Of a stretch of 64,000 nucleotides of DNA, positions 18,387-26,889 are shown one piece after another (the stretch's first letter is position 1; each line of letters opens with the position of its first letter). The position numbers and the translations under genes are program-made. Source of the stretch: Desulfobulbus oligotrophicus (GTDB lineage: Bacteria > Desulfobacterota > Desulfobulbia > Desulfobulbales > Desulfobulbaceae); assembly GCF_016446285.1 (NCBI RefSeq), contig NZ_CP054140.1:291501-355500 (forward strand), written 5' to 3'. The notes beneath the pieces were generated by a model. The model was given only the letters and a program-made list of their open reading frames with translations, was not told the origin of the DNA and did no database searches.

Positions 18387-19076
18387 TCACCCGCCCGCAT
18401 AGGCTACCGGATCCTCCAGCCCGGCCTCGGCAAACCCCCGCAGTCTGAGCCGGCAGCTGTCGCAACGACCGCAGGCCAGGCTTCCGATCGGATCGTAACA
18501 GCTGTGTGTCAGGCTGTAGTCCACGCCCAGCTTCACCCCGGTTTCGATGATCTCTTTTTTACTCATGAACATGAGCGGTGCGTGAAAATGAAAACGCGTT
18601 CCCGTGACACCGGCCCTGGTTCCTACCTGCGCCATCTGTGCAAACGCAGCGAGAAACTCCGGCCGACAGTCCGGATAACCGCTGTAATCAACAGCATTGA
18701 TCCCTAAAAAGATATCTGCGGCACCAATGACTTCGGCCCAGGAAAGCGCGTGGGCCAGAAACAGGATGTTACGACCGGGAACATAGGTGACCGGTATGGT
18801 TGCATCGCTGCTGTCCAGACTCCGATCCTTTGGTACGGCAATGGCATCAGTTAAAGCGGAACCGCCGATGGCATCCAGGTCGATCCGCAGCACCAGATGC
18901 CGTTCCACTCCATAACCACCACTGATGGCCCGGGCGCGTTCCAGTTCAACGGCCTGGCGCTGACCGTACTGAAAACTCAGGCAGTTGCAGGTAAATCCCT
19001 GCGCAAGCGCCATGGCAAGAACTGTGGTGGAATCGAGGCCACCGCTGAGAAGGACGACGGCTTGACGTTGAGACAT
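18387..19076 (-). CDS. queC: 7-cyano-7-deazaguanine synthase
   Basis: A 229-residue ATP-dependent enzyme making preQ0 for queuosine. The PP-loop SGGLDSTT is at residues 10-17, [28 protein letters not shown] and [12 protein letters not shown] match the family, and the C-terminal zinc-binding set CYDP ... [10 protein letters not shown] is complete. It overlaps almost directly with sfsA upstream (2-base gap), suggesting one minus-strand transcript. Confidence 0.95.
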   Translation of the reverse strand: MSQRQAVVLLSGGLDSTTVLAMALAQGFTCNCLSFQYGQRQAVELERARAISGGYGVERHLVLRIDLDAIGGSALTDAIAVPKDRSLDSSDATIPVTYVPGRNILFLAHALSWAEVIGAADIFLGINAVDYSGYPDCRPEFLAAFAQMAQVGTRAGVTGTRFHFHAPLMFMSKKEIIETGVKLGVDYSLTHSCYDPIGSLACGRCDSCRLRLRGFAEAGLEDPVAYAGG

Positions 19077-19078
19077 GG

Positions 19079-19792
19079 TCAGGTCCTCATATCGGGATCA
19101 AGAACAAAGGGAAGTTGACGCTGCAGAACAATCTCCTGCGGCTGCACATCCGCCTGATAGGCTAAAAAACGGACTCCCTGCTTCGCAGCCCAGGCAACGG
19201 TCTCAGCATACACCGGATCAACAGCAGCGGCAGCCGTGCACCGGTCCGCATCCCCGCGCTGCACACAAAACAGCACCGCTGCTGTGTTTCCTTCTTCAAC
19301 AAGGCGGACCAGCTCATGCAGGTGCCTGGTGCCGCGAGTGGTGACGGCATCGGGGAAAAAAGCCACCCCCTGTTCAGCCAGCGAACAGTTCTTCACTTCT
19401 AAAAAAACCGTTCCCTGATCAGTCTCCAGACGAAAGTCTAAACGGCTGCCGGCTGAAACCACAACCTCAGGGACAATCGAGTGGATCCGGCCGAAATCAG
19501 TGATCACACCCTGTTCCAGCCCTTCACGTACCAGACCGTTGGTTCGCCCGGTATGAATGCCGATCCACACTCCCTGTTCAAATACCATCTCCAGACTCCA
19601 GGCATACTTGCGCCTGATATTGTCTGAGTGGCTGATCACCACCGGACTGCCGGGTGTTGAACAACCGCGCATGGATCCCGAATTCGGGCAATGGACGGTC
19701 AGGACCTGTCCATCTTCCAGACGAACATCGGCAAGAAAACGCTTATAGCGCTTCAGTAAAGTACCAGTTTGACAACGAGCAGGCAGCAGCAT
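19079..19792 (-). CDS. sfsA: SfsA-family DNA-binding/nuclease-like protein
   Basis: A 237-residue SfsA. The [16 protein letters not shown] terminus, [39 protein letters not shown] and [13 protein letters not shown] are family signatures; the D...ExK pattern (DFR ... LEVKN) recalls a PD-(D/E)XK nuclease fold. E. coli SfsA was named for effects on sugar fermentation, and its biochemical role remains uncertain. The ATG at 19792 matches the family length; a TTG at 19816 would extend it by eight residues. It precedes queC by two bases. Confidence 0.92.
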   Translation of the reverse strand: MLLPARCQTGTLLKRYKRFLADVRLEDGQVLTVHCPNSGSMRGCSTPGSPVVISHSDNIRRKYAWSLEMVFEQGVWIGIHTGRTNGLVREGLEQGVITDFGRIHSIVPEVVVSAGSRLDFRLETDQGTVFLEVKNCSLAEQGVAFFPDAVTTRGTRHLHELVRLVEEGNTAAVLFCVQRGDADRCTAAAAVDPVYAETVAWAAKQGVRFLAYQADVQPQEIVLQRQLPFVLDPDMRT

Positions 19793-19940
19793 GACAGGTC
19801 TACGGGAACATGGCAAAAAAAGGAGAAAGAGAAGACGTTATCTTCTGTGCACAGACGATAACACTGGATCCGGGCAGAGGATCCTTTCTTCAATAGTATC
19901 TTTTTCTATTATGATTTATAGTACGCATTTGAAAAAACAG

Positions 19941-19992
19941 TTTGCAATCCGGAGCAGCAAGCAGGCAGCCTGCAAACTCTCCGGCATATAAT
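19941..19992 (+). promoter_or_regulatory. Interleaved inverted repeats and -10 box upstream of gap
   Basis: Two inverted repeats are interleaved: TTTGCA (19941-19946) with TGCAAA (19971-19976), and CCGGAG (19949-19954) with CTCCGG (19979-19984). A perfect TATAAT follows at 19987-19992, about 40 bases before the gap start. No good -35 box is present at the expected distance, which fits an activated promoter. The two repeats look like operator half-sites for a regulator of the glycolytic operon; the regulator is unknown. Confidence 0.5.
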
Positions 19993-20031
19993 ACGTTCTC
20001 TCCTCTAATCCAACCGTAAAGGAGTGTCCCT

Positions 20032-21249
20032 ATGAAACTCGGCATCAATGGTCTTGGACGAATCGGTAAACTTTCTCTGTGGAACCATGTCTCCAAACAA
20101 TTCTTTTCAGAAATCATCGTCAACCTCGGCCGCAATGTCGGTGGGGGTCTGGAGGATATCGCAGCAGCCGTTGAAAGAGATTCCACCTATGGACGGCTCG
20201 GTATGTTTCTCCACGGCAATAAAGGCGGCAGGGTTATTGAAAACCTGAACGAGGAAAAGGGCAGCATGACCATCAACGGTGTACCGGTCACCTTTCTGCG
20301 GACAGCACGTAACCCTAAAGATATCAACTGGCAAAACAACCAGGTTCGCCTGGTGGTTGACACCACTGGTGCCTTTAAAGATCCGACAGCCGACCCGGAT
20401 GAGGGTAGAGGTTCTGTGCGCGGTCATCTCCTGGCCGGTGCAGAAAAAGTCATGGTCTCCGCCCCGTTTAAAATCCAGGCCAAGGGTCTGGACATGCCGG
20501 AAGATGCAGTCACCATGGTCATGGGCATCAATGACGATGACTATGATCCGGCCAGACACAACATCATCTCAGCAGCCTCCTGCACCACCACCTGTCTGTC
20601 GTACATGATCAAACCGCTGCTCGATCACTTTGGTGCCGGACGTATTCTGTCGGCGTCCATGGTCACGGTCCACGCCGCCACCGGTTCGCAGGAGGTGCTT
20701 GACCGGCTGCCGGCGGCAGGCGCATCAGACCTCCGTAAAAACCGTTCCATCTTAAACAACATCATCCTCACCACCACCGGTGCCGCCAATGCCCTTGCCC
20801 TTGTTATCCCGGAGATGAAGTCCATCGGTTTCATTGCCGAATCGGTACGCATCCCGACTTCAACCGGCTCGCTGATTGTTCTTGTCATCAACCTGCAGGA
20901 CGAGCTGGACAACCCCATTAAGCGGAACCTGCTCCACTCGATCTATGAGGAGTACTCCCAGACCAGTCCTTACCTGGTGTTCTCCAAAGAACAAAACGTT
21001 TCCTCTGATATTATCGGCATGCCGAGGGCGGCTGTGGTCATCGAATCAACCGAGATTCATACCCGCACCGCCACAATCAAGGTCAACCTCCAGAATCTGA
21101 AAAACTTCCGGTGCGAGGCCGATGCCTCACCCATTCTGGACGTGCCCTTCACCCAGGCAGCTATTTACGGATGGTATGATAATGAGCTGGGCAGCTATAC
21201 CAACATGCTGGGCGAGTTGACGATTAAAGTTGCTGAACGCATGGTGTGA
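20032..21249 (+). CDS. gap: Glyceraldehyde-3-phosphate dehydrogenase (long form)
   Basis: A 405-residue GAPDH: Rossmann INGLGRIGKLS, catalytic Cys in SAASCTTTCLSYM, HAATGSQ, and the C-terminal YDNELGSYTNM. It is about 70 residues longer than standard GAPDH, with extra sequence in the N-terminal half (GGGLEDIAAAVERDSTYGRL region) and near TADPDEGRGSVRGHL. It converts glyceraldehyde-3-phosphate to 1,3-bisphosphoglycerate. AAAGGAG precedes the ATG. First gene of a five-gene operon with rimI, pgk, tpiA and secG; the rimI start overlaps its stop by four bases. Confidence 0.93.
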   Translation: MKLGINGLGRIGKLSLWNHVSKQFFSEIIVNLGRNVGGGLEDIAAAVERDSTYGRLGMFLHGNKGGRVIENLNEEKGSMTINGVPVTFLRTARNPKDINWQNNQVRLVVDTTGAFKDPTADPDEGRGSVRGHLLAGAEKVMVSAPFKIQAKGLDMPEDAVTMVMGINDDDYDPARHNIISAASCTTTCLSYMIKPLLDHFGAGRILSASMVTVHAATGSQEVLDRLPAAGASDLRKNRSILNNIILTTTGAANALALVIPEMKSIGFIAESVRIPTSTGSLIVLVINLQDELDNPIKRNLLHSIYEEYSQTSPYLVFSKEQNVSSDIIGMPRAAVVIESTEIHTRTATIKVNLQNLKNFRCEADASPILDVPFTQAAIYGWYDNELGSYTNMLGELTIKVAERMV

Positions 21250-21704
21250 TCATCCGTACCATGAACCGGGCGGATCTACCGGCGGTCATCCACATCGAGC
21301 AGCAGGCGATTGCCTCACCCTGGACGCCTGCTCAGCTGCAGGAGGAACTCGACGCTCCCAACAGTCTGGCACTGGTGGCAATGGCTGGTAAACAGCTCTG
21401 CGGTTACGCCTTCTATCGCACCTGTCCCCCGGAAAGTGAGCTGCTCCACATGGTGGTCGACCCGCAGCACCAACGGCAACAGATAGGGACCACACTGCTG
21501 CGACAGGGGCTTGACCGCCTGCTTTCGCTTGGCTGTACCGACTGTTTTCTGGAGGTACGATCATCCAACCAGGGGGCCCGGCTTCTGTATACGCATGCAG
21601 GTTTTCGTCAGACAGGAATACGCAGACAGTACTACCAGCAGCCGGATGAAGACGCCCTGGTTCTTACAATGTCCCTTGTCAACAGATCAGGAGATAGACA
21701 ATGA
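21246..21704 (+). CDS. rimI: Ribosomal-protein-alanine N-acetyltransferase (RimI-like GNAT)
   Basis: A 152-residue GNAT acetyltransferase. The N-terminal DLPAVIHIEQQAIASPWTPAQLQEEL resembles RimI; the acetyl-CoA-binding VVDPQHQRQQIGTTLL, FLEVRSSNQGARLLYTHAGFRQTGIRRQYY is the standard RimI signature. RimI acetylates the N-terminal alanine of ribosomal protein S18. It starts with GTG overlapping the gap stop and ends overlapping the pgk start (ATGA), so it is translationally coupled inside a glycolytic operon, an unusual place for it. Confidence 0.87.
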   Translation: MIIRTMNRADLPAVIHIEQQAIASPWTPAQLQEELDAPNSLALVAMAGKQLCGYAFYRTCPPESELLHMVVDPQHQRQQIGTTLLRQGLDRLLSLGCTDCFLEVRSSNQGARLLYTHAGFRQTGIRRQYYQQPDEDALVLTMSLVNRSGDRQ

Positions 21705-22876
21705 AAACACTGCATGATCTCGAACTTGCAGGAAAAAAAGTACTTGTTCGAGTTGACTTCAACGTCCCCATGAACGAAGAGGGCCAGATAACCGACGACC
21801 TGCGGATTCGCTCGGTGCTGCCCACACTGCAGTATCTGACAGCTGCAAAGGCACGGGTGATCATCTGCACACACATGGGCAGACCAAAGGGGCAGCGTGT
21901 GGAAAAGTACTCACTTGCTCCGGTGGCACACCACCTCTCACAACTGCTCGGCAAGCCGATACCCCTGGCTTCCGACTGCATAGGGCCGGAAGTACAGGCC
22001 GCTGTTGGAACCCTGGCCGACGGTGACATTCTTCTTCTTGAAAACCTTCGCTTTCATGCCCAGGAAGAACAGAACGATCCGGAATTTTCCCGCCAGCTGG
22101 CTTCCCTGGCCGATGTCTATATCAACGATGCCTTTGCTGTTTCCCATCGCGCCCATGCCTCGGTTGAAGGGGTGACCCATTATGTTCAGGAAAAGGCCGC
22201 CGGGTTCCTTTTACAAAAAGAGATCGAGTACTTTCATCGTTCCATTGATAACCCGCAACGGCCGCTGGTGGCCATTGTCGGGGGCGCCAAGGTTTCCGGC
22301 AAACTTGAAGCCCTGCAGAATATGCTCAATAAAGTCGACAAGATGATCATTGGCGGGGCCATGGCCAACACCTTTCTGAAAAGTCAGGGGTATGCCATGG
22401 GTGCCTCCAAAGTTGAAGACGACCTGCTGACAACAGCAGACGACCTGCTGCGCAAGGCCAGGGAAAAGGGCATCAAGGTGTATCTGCCGGTCGATGTGAT
22501 TGCTGCTGACAGGTTTGCACCGGATGCGATATGCAAACAGGTGACCATTCAAGACATTCCTGAGGGCTGGATGGCGCTTGACATCGGCCCGGCCTCGGTC
22601 ATCTGTTTCAACGAGGCACTGGACGGGGCCAAGACCATTGTCTGGAACGGCCCCATGGGCGCCTTTGAGATGAATGCCTTTGCACGGGGAACCATGGCGC
22701 TTGCCCACACCGTAGCTGCATCGCATGCACTGAGCGTTACCGGTGGCGGTGACTCCAATGCCGCCATCACCCTGTCCGGTGAGGCAGCCAACATCTCCTA
22801 CATGTCCACCGGTGGAGGCGCCTTTCTTGAACTGATGGAGGGTAAAAAGCTGCCCGGCGTCAAGGCGTTAGAATAA
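21701..22876 (+). CDS. pgk: Phosphoglycerate kinase
   Basis: A 391-residue PGK with RVDFNVPM, the substrate-binding HMGRPKG, LLENLRFHAQEE, DAFAVSHRAHAS, the nucleotide-binding GGAKVSGKLEAL, WNGPMGAFE and the hinge/catalytic GGGDSNAA motifs all intact. It transfers phosphate from 1,3-bisphosphoglycerate to ADP. Coupled to rimI by a four-base overlap and followed by tpiA after 66 bp. Confidence 0.96.
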   Translation: MKTLHDLELAGKKVLVRVDFNVPMNEEGQITDDLRIRSVLPTLQYLTAAKARVIICTHMGRPKGQRVEKYSLAPVAHHLSQLLGKPIPLASDCIGPEVQAAVGTLADGDILLLENLRFHAQEEQNDPEFSRQLASLADVYINDAFAVSHRAHASVEGVTHYVQEKAAGFLLQKEIEYFHRSIDNPQRPLVAIVGGAKVSGKLEALQNMLNKVDKMIIGGAMANTFLKSQGYAMGASKVEDDLLTTADDLLRKAREKGIKVYLPVDVIAADRFAPDAICKQVTIQDIPEGWMALDIGPASVICFNEALDGAKTIVWNGPMGAFEMNAFARGTMALAHTVAASHALSVTGGGDSNAAITLSGEAANISYMSTGGGAFLELMEGKKLPGVKALE

Positions 22877-22942
22877 GGGCAGTTACCCAAACGTACCTCC
22901 TCGTGTCTACCTCTTGTCTATCTATTATCCAGGGAGTTACCT

Positions 22943-23698
22943 ATGAGTAGACGTCCACTTATCGCCGGCAACTGGAAGATGCATTTAACTGTGGCAGAGG
23001 CTGTGCAGCTGGCAAAGGCACTTGCTGAAACCGCCCGCAACTGCCCGGATCGCGATGTGCTTATTGCCCCGCCTTTCACAGCTCTGGCTGCAGTCTGTAC
23101 CGCTGTTGCCAAGAGTACGCTGCTGGTTGCCGCCCAGAACGTTGCCTGGGAAGTGCAGGGAGCCTTTACCGGTGAGATTTCCCCGACCATGTTGACTGAT
23201 CTTGGTATTGCCTGGGCAATCGTCGGTCACTCTGAACGGCGACAGATCTTTGGTGAAAGCAGTGCAATGATCAACCGCCGCATCCACGGTGCCCTGGGCA
23301 ACGCACTCCATCCCATTCTCTGCATCGGTGAAACCCTGGCAGAACGGGAAAGTGAACAGACCTTCACGGTTTTGCAGCAGCAGATCCAAGAGGGGCTGGA
23401 CCAGGTAACTGCTGAGCAGATGCGCACCATCGTGCTTGCCTATGAACCGGTCTGGGCCATCGGTACCGGGAAAACCGCCACTAAAGAGCAGGCCCAGGAG
23501 GTACACGCCTTTATCCGCGGGTTACTCACAGCCATGTATGAAAAAGCTGTTGCCGACTCCACCAGAATACTGTATGGTGGTTCGGTTAAGCCTGATAATA
23601 TAGACGACCTGATGCAACAAGCGGATATTGACGGTGTCCTGGTCGGTGGCGCAGCTCTTCAAGTCGAATCCTTTAGCCGAATTATTTGTTTCCAATGA
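22943..23698 (+). CDS. tpiA: Triosephosphate isomerase
   Basis: A 251-residue TIM-barrel isomerase. Substrate-binding NWKM (residues 11-14), the electrophilic His in GHSERR, catalytic Glu in AYEPVWAIGTGKTA (loop 6), and the phosphate-binding YGGSVKPDN are present. CAGGGAG precedes the ATG. Its stop overlaps the start of secG as ATGA. Confidence 0.96.
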   Translation: MSRRPLIAGNWKMHLTVAEAVQLAKALAETARNCPDRDVLIAPPFTALAAVCTAVAKSTLLVAAQNVAWEVQGAFTGEISPTMLTDLGIAWAIVGHSERRQIFGESSAMINRRIHGALGNALHPILCIGETLAERESEQTFTVLQQQIQEGLDQVTAEQMRTIVLAYEPVWAIGTGKTATKEQAQEVHAFIRGLLTAMYEKAVADSTRILYGGSVKPDNIDDLMQQADIDGVLVGGAALQVESFSRIICFQ

Positions 23699-24066
23699 CA
23701 ACCCTAATCATCGTTGCCCATGTTATTGTCTGTTTTTTCCTGATCGGGATAGTCCTGTTGCAGCATGGAAAAGGTGCAGATGTGGGTGCAACGTTCGGTG
23801 GATCCGGTCAGTCACTGTTCGGTGCTGAAGGGCCTCTCCCGCTGCTCAATAAAATCACCACCCTGGCAGCCATTGTGTTCATGGCCACCTCGGTGGCTCT
23901 GGCCTATTTTTCCGCACATAAAACAACCGGCTCGGTCATGAGCAATGTTCAGACCCAGGAAGTACAGGCACCAGCCCAGGAAACACCGGCTGCAGTGCCG
24001 ACCCCGGCAGCAGGCCAGCCAACAGAAGAATCGAAAAAAACAGAGGGACAACCAGCACAACAGTAG
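23695..24066 (+). CDS. secG: Preprotein translocase subunit SecG
   Basis: A 123-residue SecG with the two expected membrane spans (about residues 2-20 and 52-70) and the conserved cytoplasmic loop GIVLLQHGKGADVGATFGG between them. The C-terminal 50 residues are a low-complexity Ala/Pro/Gln/Glu tail. It is an auxiliary subunit of the SecYEG channel. tpiA-secG adjacency is common. The ATG at 23695 overlaps the tpiA stop; a TTG at 23686 is the alternative. tRNA-Leu follows 14 bp later and is probably on the same transcript. Confidence 0.93.
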   Translation: MTTLIIVAHVIVCFFLIGIVLLQHGKGADVGATFGGSGQSLFGAEGPLPLLNKITTLAAIVFMATSVALAYFSAHKTTGSVMSNVQTQEVQAPAQETPAAVPTPAAGQPTEESKKTEGQPAQQ

Positions 24067-24080
24067 TCTTTATATCTCTT

Positions 24081-24166
24081 GCCGAAGTGGTGGAACTGGT
24101 AGACACACTATCTTGAGGGGGTAGCGGCCAACGGTCGTGCGAGTTCGAGTCTCGCCTTCGGCACCA
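24081..24166 (+). tRNA. tRNA-Leu(GAG), likely island attachment site
   Basis: An 86-base class II tRNA. The acceptor stem pairs GCCGAAG with CTTCGGC, the anticodon stem pairs CTATC with GGTAG around loop TTGAGGG (anticodon GAG), a long variable arm GCGGCCAACGGTCGT follows, the T arm is GCGAG-TTCGAGT-CTCGC, and CCA is encoded. It lies 14 bp after secG with no room for its own promoter. A tyrosine integrase gene starts 167 bp past its 3' end, the usual arrangement when an island integrates into the tRNA 3' end while preserving it. Confidence 0.96.
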
Positions 24167-24171
24167 TTCAA

Positions 24172-24220
24172 AAGAAGGGCTAACTTGCAAAATATCAGCA
24201 AGTTAGCCCTTCTTGTTTTT
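24172..24220 (+). terminator. Rho-independent terminator after tRNA-Leu
   Basis: A 17-bp perfect stem (arms 24172-24188 and 24198-24214) with a 9-base loop, then G and five T residues. It should end the gap-rimI-pgk-tpiA-secG-tRNA transcript. Confidence 0.9.
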
Positions 24221-24277
24221 ATAGTCCGCATAAGCTATAATTGCCTCCAGTTATCAGGAAATCGCACAGAATAGCAA

Positions 24278-24301
24278 AAAAGTGCGACCAAAAGTGCGAC
24301 C
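24278..24301 (+). repeat. Tandem 12-bp direct repeats upstream of the integrase
   Basis: AAAAGTGCGACC occurs twice head to tail (24278-24289 and 24290-24301), with a related inverted GTCGCA at 24311-24316. Position between attL and the integrase gene fits arm-type integrase or excisionase binding sites; that is inference. Confidence 0.55.
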
Positions 24302-24332
24302 AAGAAAATAGTCGCATTACGACGGAGGCTGA

Positions 24333-25382
24333 ATGGCAACTGTTAAGGCTCGCAAGAGGAAGAAGGGAACAGTCTATTGCGCAGAAGTCAGGCTAAAAGG
24401 ACATCCTCGCTTGTCCCAAACCTTTGATCGCAAATCTGAAGCTGTCAGGTGGGCTGAAGAGGCTGAAATAGCCTTGCGAAATGGCAGTTACGTGGCAAAC
24501 AAATTGCCAAGTGAGATACATTTTGAAGATGCCTTGGCCAAATACCTGATGGAGGTTTCAGCCAACAAAGCACCATCAACTCATCGACGGGAGATTCACC
24601 AGTCAAAGTCCTTGGATTTTTTTTACGGGCGACGACTCAACGAAATAACCCCCACCCTGGCGGCCCAATTTCGTGAAAAACGCTTGATTGAAGTCATGCC
24701 AGCGACGGTAATAAAAGATCTAAATCTATTGTCGCATATTTTTTCTACCGCGATCCGGGAATGGGGGGCTGAAGTTACCAATCCTGTGTCAATAATCAGA
24801 AAACCAAAAACACCCCCAGGCCGTCTTCGTTTTTTAACGGAAGGCGAGATCAATAAGTTATTAGAGGAAAGCAAGAAAAGCCATCGATCAAATCTCTTTA
24901 ATTACATTTTACTCCAGCTTCATACCGGGATGAGGCCAAGCGAGGGTGCTTCTCTTACATGGGGCCAAGTCGATCTTGATGGAAGAGTTCTTGACCTTCA
25001 ACAAACGAAGACTGACCCGAGAAGAGTTCCCTTAACTATTCCAGCGATAGAGACGTTATCTGAACTCATTCCAAAAGAAAATTTCTCCTGCTCTGATTAT
25101 GTTTTTTTACCCAAAAATCCAAAAATGACATACAAGCAGAGGCCAAACCAGTTCTTTAGAGAAAGCTTTGAAGCTGCTGTTAAAAGAGCCGCAATCGAAA
25201 ATTTCCACATGCACGATTTACGACATACAGCGGCAAGTTATATGATCATGAACGGTGTAGATCTTCGAACCGTTGCGGATATTTTAGGACATAAAACTAT
25301 ATCGATGACAATGCGTTACACCCACCTTCTTGATGACCATAAATTAAGAGCGATCGACCGAATCGAACAATTAGGTCAATAG
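24333..25382 (+). CDS. int: Tyrosine recombinase / site-specific integrase
   Basis: A 349-residue phage-type integrase. An N-terminal AP2-like/arm-binding region (KRKKGTVYCAEVRLKGHPRLSQTF) is followed by a core-binding SAM-like domain and a catalytic domain: Arg in LHTGMRPSEGASLTW, the LQQTKTDPRRVPLT strand, HDLRHTAASYMIMNG (His-x-x-Arg), GHKTISMTMRYTHL (His and the nucleophilic Tyr). All catalytic residues are present. It reads away from tRNA-Leu and is more AT-rich than upstream genes, marking the left end of the island. Confidence 0.94.
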   Translation: MATVKARKRKKGTVYCAEVRLKGHPRLSQTFDRKSEAVRWAEEAEIALRNGSYVANKLPSEIHFEDALAKYLMEVSANKAPSTHRREIHQSKSLDFFYGRRLNEITPTLAAQFREKRLIEVMPATVIKDLNLLSHIFSTAIREWGAEVTNPVSIIRKPKTPPGRLRFLTEGEINKLLEESKKSHRSNLFNYILLQLHTGMRPSEGASLTWGQVDLDGRVLDLQQTKTDPRRVPLTIPAIETLSELIPKENFSCSDYVFLPKNPKMTYKQRPNQFFRESFEAAVKRAAIENFHMHDLRHTAASYMIMNGVDLRTVADILGHKTISMTMRYTHLLDDHKLRAIDRIEQLGQ

Positions 25383-25384
25383 TT

Positions 25385-25612
25385 TTATTTCACGGAATTT
25401 GTCAACTTACTCCCCGCCTTGAACTTCACTACCTTCTTGGCAGGGATGGTGATCGTCTCTCCCGATTGCGGATTTCGTCCTTCACGGGCGGCTCGGTCAG
25501 CAGTGGAGAAGGTACCAAACCCGGCCAAGGCAACCTTGTCGCCGCTCTTCATCGCCTCTGCAATGGCAGAGAAGACGCTGTTCACCACCTGCTCGGCGGC
25601 TGATTTACTCAA
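25385..25612 (-). pseudogene. HU-family DNA-binding protein, C-terminal fragment
   Basis: The 75 residues SKSAAEQVVNSVFSAI ... GDKVALAGFGTFSTADRAAREGRNP ... TITIPAKKVVKFKAG are the helix 2, beta arms and C terminus of HU; the normal helix 1 is missing. A matching HU N terminus (MNKTELIDKVAKRSGL) lies 1.3 kb upstream on the same strand at 26890-26937, on the other side of an IS3-family element. The frame stays open upstream to about 25657 through sequence reading TSGATSKESDL, which is not standard HU. The gene therefore looks broken. It ends three bases from the integrase stop. Confidence 0.85.
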
Positions 25613-25686
25613 GTCGCTTTCCTTAGAGGTGGCTCCACTTGTCTGAACAAGATCTTCTAATTTTTAAGTGAAATCTCTGTCCATAG

Positions 25687-26490
25687 TTAGGCTGCCTGTT
25701 GGACCGCCGGCAGCATCGCGGTATACGCCTCGTTAGGCGTTTTTCTCTTTATTTTGGAGTGTGGTCGACAGCGGTTGTACCAGTCGAAATAACGTATGAT
25801 CGATCTGCGGGCCTCGACGACTGAGTCATAGGCATGGAGATACACTTCTTCGTACTTGACTGACTTCCACAATCGTTCCACAAACACGTTGTCCCGCCAG
25901 CCGCCCCGGCCATCCATGCTGAGCTTGCATCCGCGGTCTTTGACCGCCCGGACAAATTCCTCGGCAGTGAACTGGCTCCCCTGGTCGGTGTTAATGATCT
26001 CAGGCGTACCATGGCGGGTGAACGCCTCCTGCAGAACATCGACAGCATGGCAGGCCTCCAGGGTGATGGCGATCTTGGCCGCCAGCACTTTCCGGCTGGC
26101 CCAGTCAACCACGGCTGTGAGATAAACAAAGCCTTTGGCCATCGGGATATAGGTCGTATCCAGCGCCCAGACCTGATTGGCTCGGTCAATCCTCATCCCC
26201 CGCATGAGATAGGGATATACCTTGTGACCAAGGTGTTTCTTGCTGGTTCCCGGTTTCCGGTACAGCGCCTCGATGCCCATGCGTTTCATCAGCGTACCCA
26301 CATGCCTGCGGCCAACTTTAATGCCCGCTCGATCAACCTGATCACGCAACATGCGGGCGCCCATGAACGGGCGCTCCAGATGCAACTCGTCCAGGCGGCG
26401 CATCAACTCCAAATCGGCCTTCGCAACGGGCCTGGGACGATAATAGAGGCTGCTGCGACTGATGCCAACCAACTTGGCCTGTCTTGTCAC
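25687..26490 (-). CDS. IS3-family transposase OrfB (DDE integrase)
   Basis: A 267-residue rve-type transposase. The DDE triad is intact: Asp in WALDTTYIPM, Asp in INTDQGSQFTAEEF, Glu in NVFVERLWKSVKYEEVY. The N terminus has the HTH_21-type KLVGISRSSLYYRP. The frame remains open upstream of the GTG at 26490 (residues IDRTHKLPV), in the -1 frame relative to orfA, so the functional enzyme is probably an OrfAB fusion made by programmed -1 frameshifting, as known for IS3 elements. Confidence 0.93.
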   Translation of the reverse strand: MTRQAKLVGISRSSLYYRPRPVAKADLELMRRLDELHLERPFMGARMLRDQVDRAGIKVGRRHVGTLMKRMGIEALYRKPGTSKKHLGHKVYPYLMRGMRIDRANQVWALDTTYIPMAKGFVYLTAVVDWASRKVLAAKIAITLEACHAVDVLQEAFTRHGTPEIINTDQGSQFTAEEFVRAVKDRGCKLSMDGRGGWRDNVFVERLWKSVKYEEVYLHAYDSVVEARRSIIRYFDWYNRCRPHSKIKRKTPNEAYTAMLPAVQQAA

Positions 26491-26513
26491 AGGGAGTTTG
26501 TGAGTGCGGTCAA

Positions 26514-26867
26514 TTATCGCTTTGCGCTCAGCAGTCCCACCCTGGTGAGCGCGCTTTCTAAAAAATCGTTTTCCAGCGTTAATTGCCCGATCTTGGCGTG
26601 CAGTGCCTTCAGGTCAACTTCCGGCTTAGCCGGGGATTTATCGAAAATATTTGAGGCGCCCTCGCTTAATTGTCGTTTCCAGGTGGTGATCTGGTTGGGG
26701 TGGACCTCGAACTGCTGGGCTAATTCAGCCAATGTTTTGTCACCGGCTATCGCAGCCAAGGCCACTTTTGCTTTAAATGCTGCTGAATGTTTCCGCCTCG
26801 TTCTTTTTGCCATTTTCTGCTCCATGTTGTGCCCATCGTTGGGCGTTAGTGGTAGCAGATTTTCCAC
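26514..26867 (-). CDS. IS3-family transposase OrfA (HTH protein)
   Basis: Up to 117 residues; the likely functional start is the internal methionine of MAKRTRRKHSAAFKAKVALAAI. It carries the HTH_Tnp_1 domain (LAELAQQFEVHPNQITTWKRQL) and a C-terminal leucine-zipper-like segment (KIGQLTLENDFLESAL). It binds the IS ends. orfB follows in the -1 frame. A run of six T residues near 26561-26566 could be the slip site. Confidence 0.9.
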   Translation of the reverse strand: MENLLPLTPNDGHNMEQKMAKRTRRKHSAAFKAKVALAAIAGDKTLAELAQQFEVHPNQITTWKRQLSEGASNIFDKSPAKPEVDLKALHAKIGQLTLENDFLESALTRVGLLSAKR

Positions 26868-26889
26868 TTAAGAGCTTGTCCAAATTTCC

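Larger units (their letters stand above)
25644..26882 (-). mobile_element. IS3-family insertion sequence (orfA-orfB)
   Basis: About 1.24 kb with two overlapping-frame transposase genes on the minus strand. Candidate termini are TGGACAAGCTC (minus strand from 26882) and TGAACAAGATC (plus strand from 25644), with further similarity inside the ends around TTAAGTG. Ends are my best estimate. No clear target-site duplication is seen at these boundaries; GGAAA occurs near both outer flanks but does not restore the HU frame. Confidence 0.8.
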
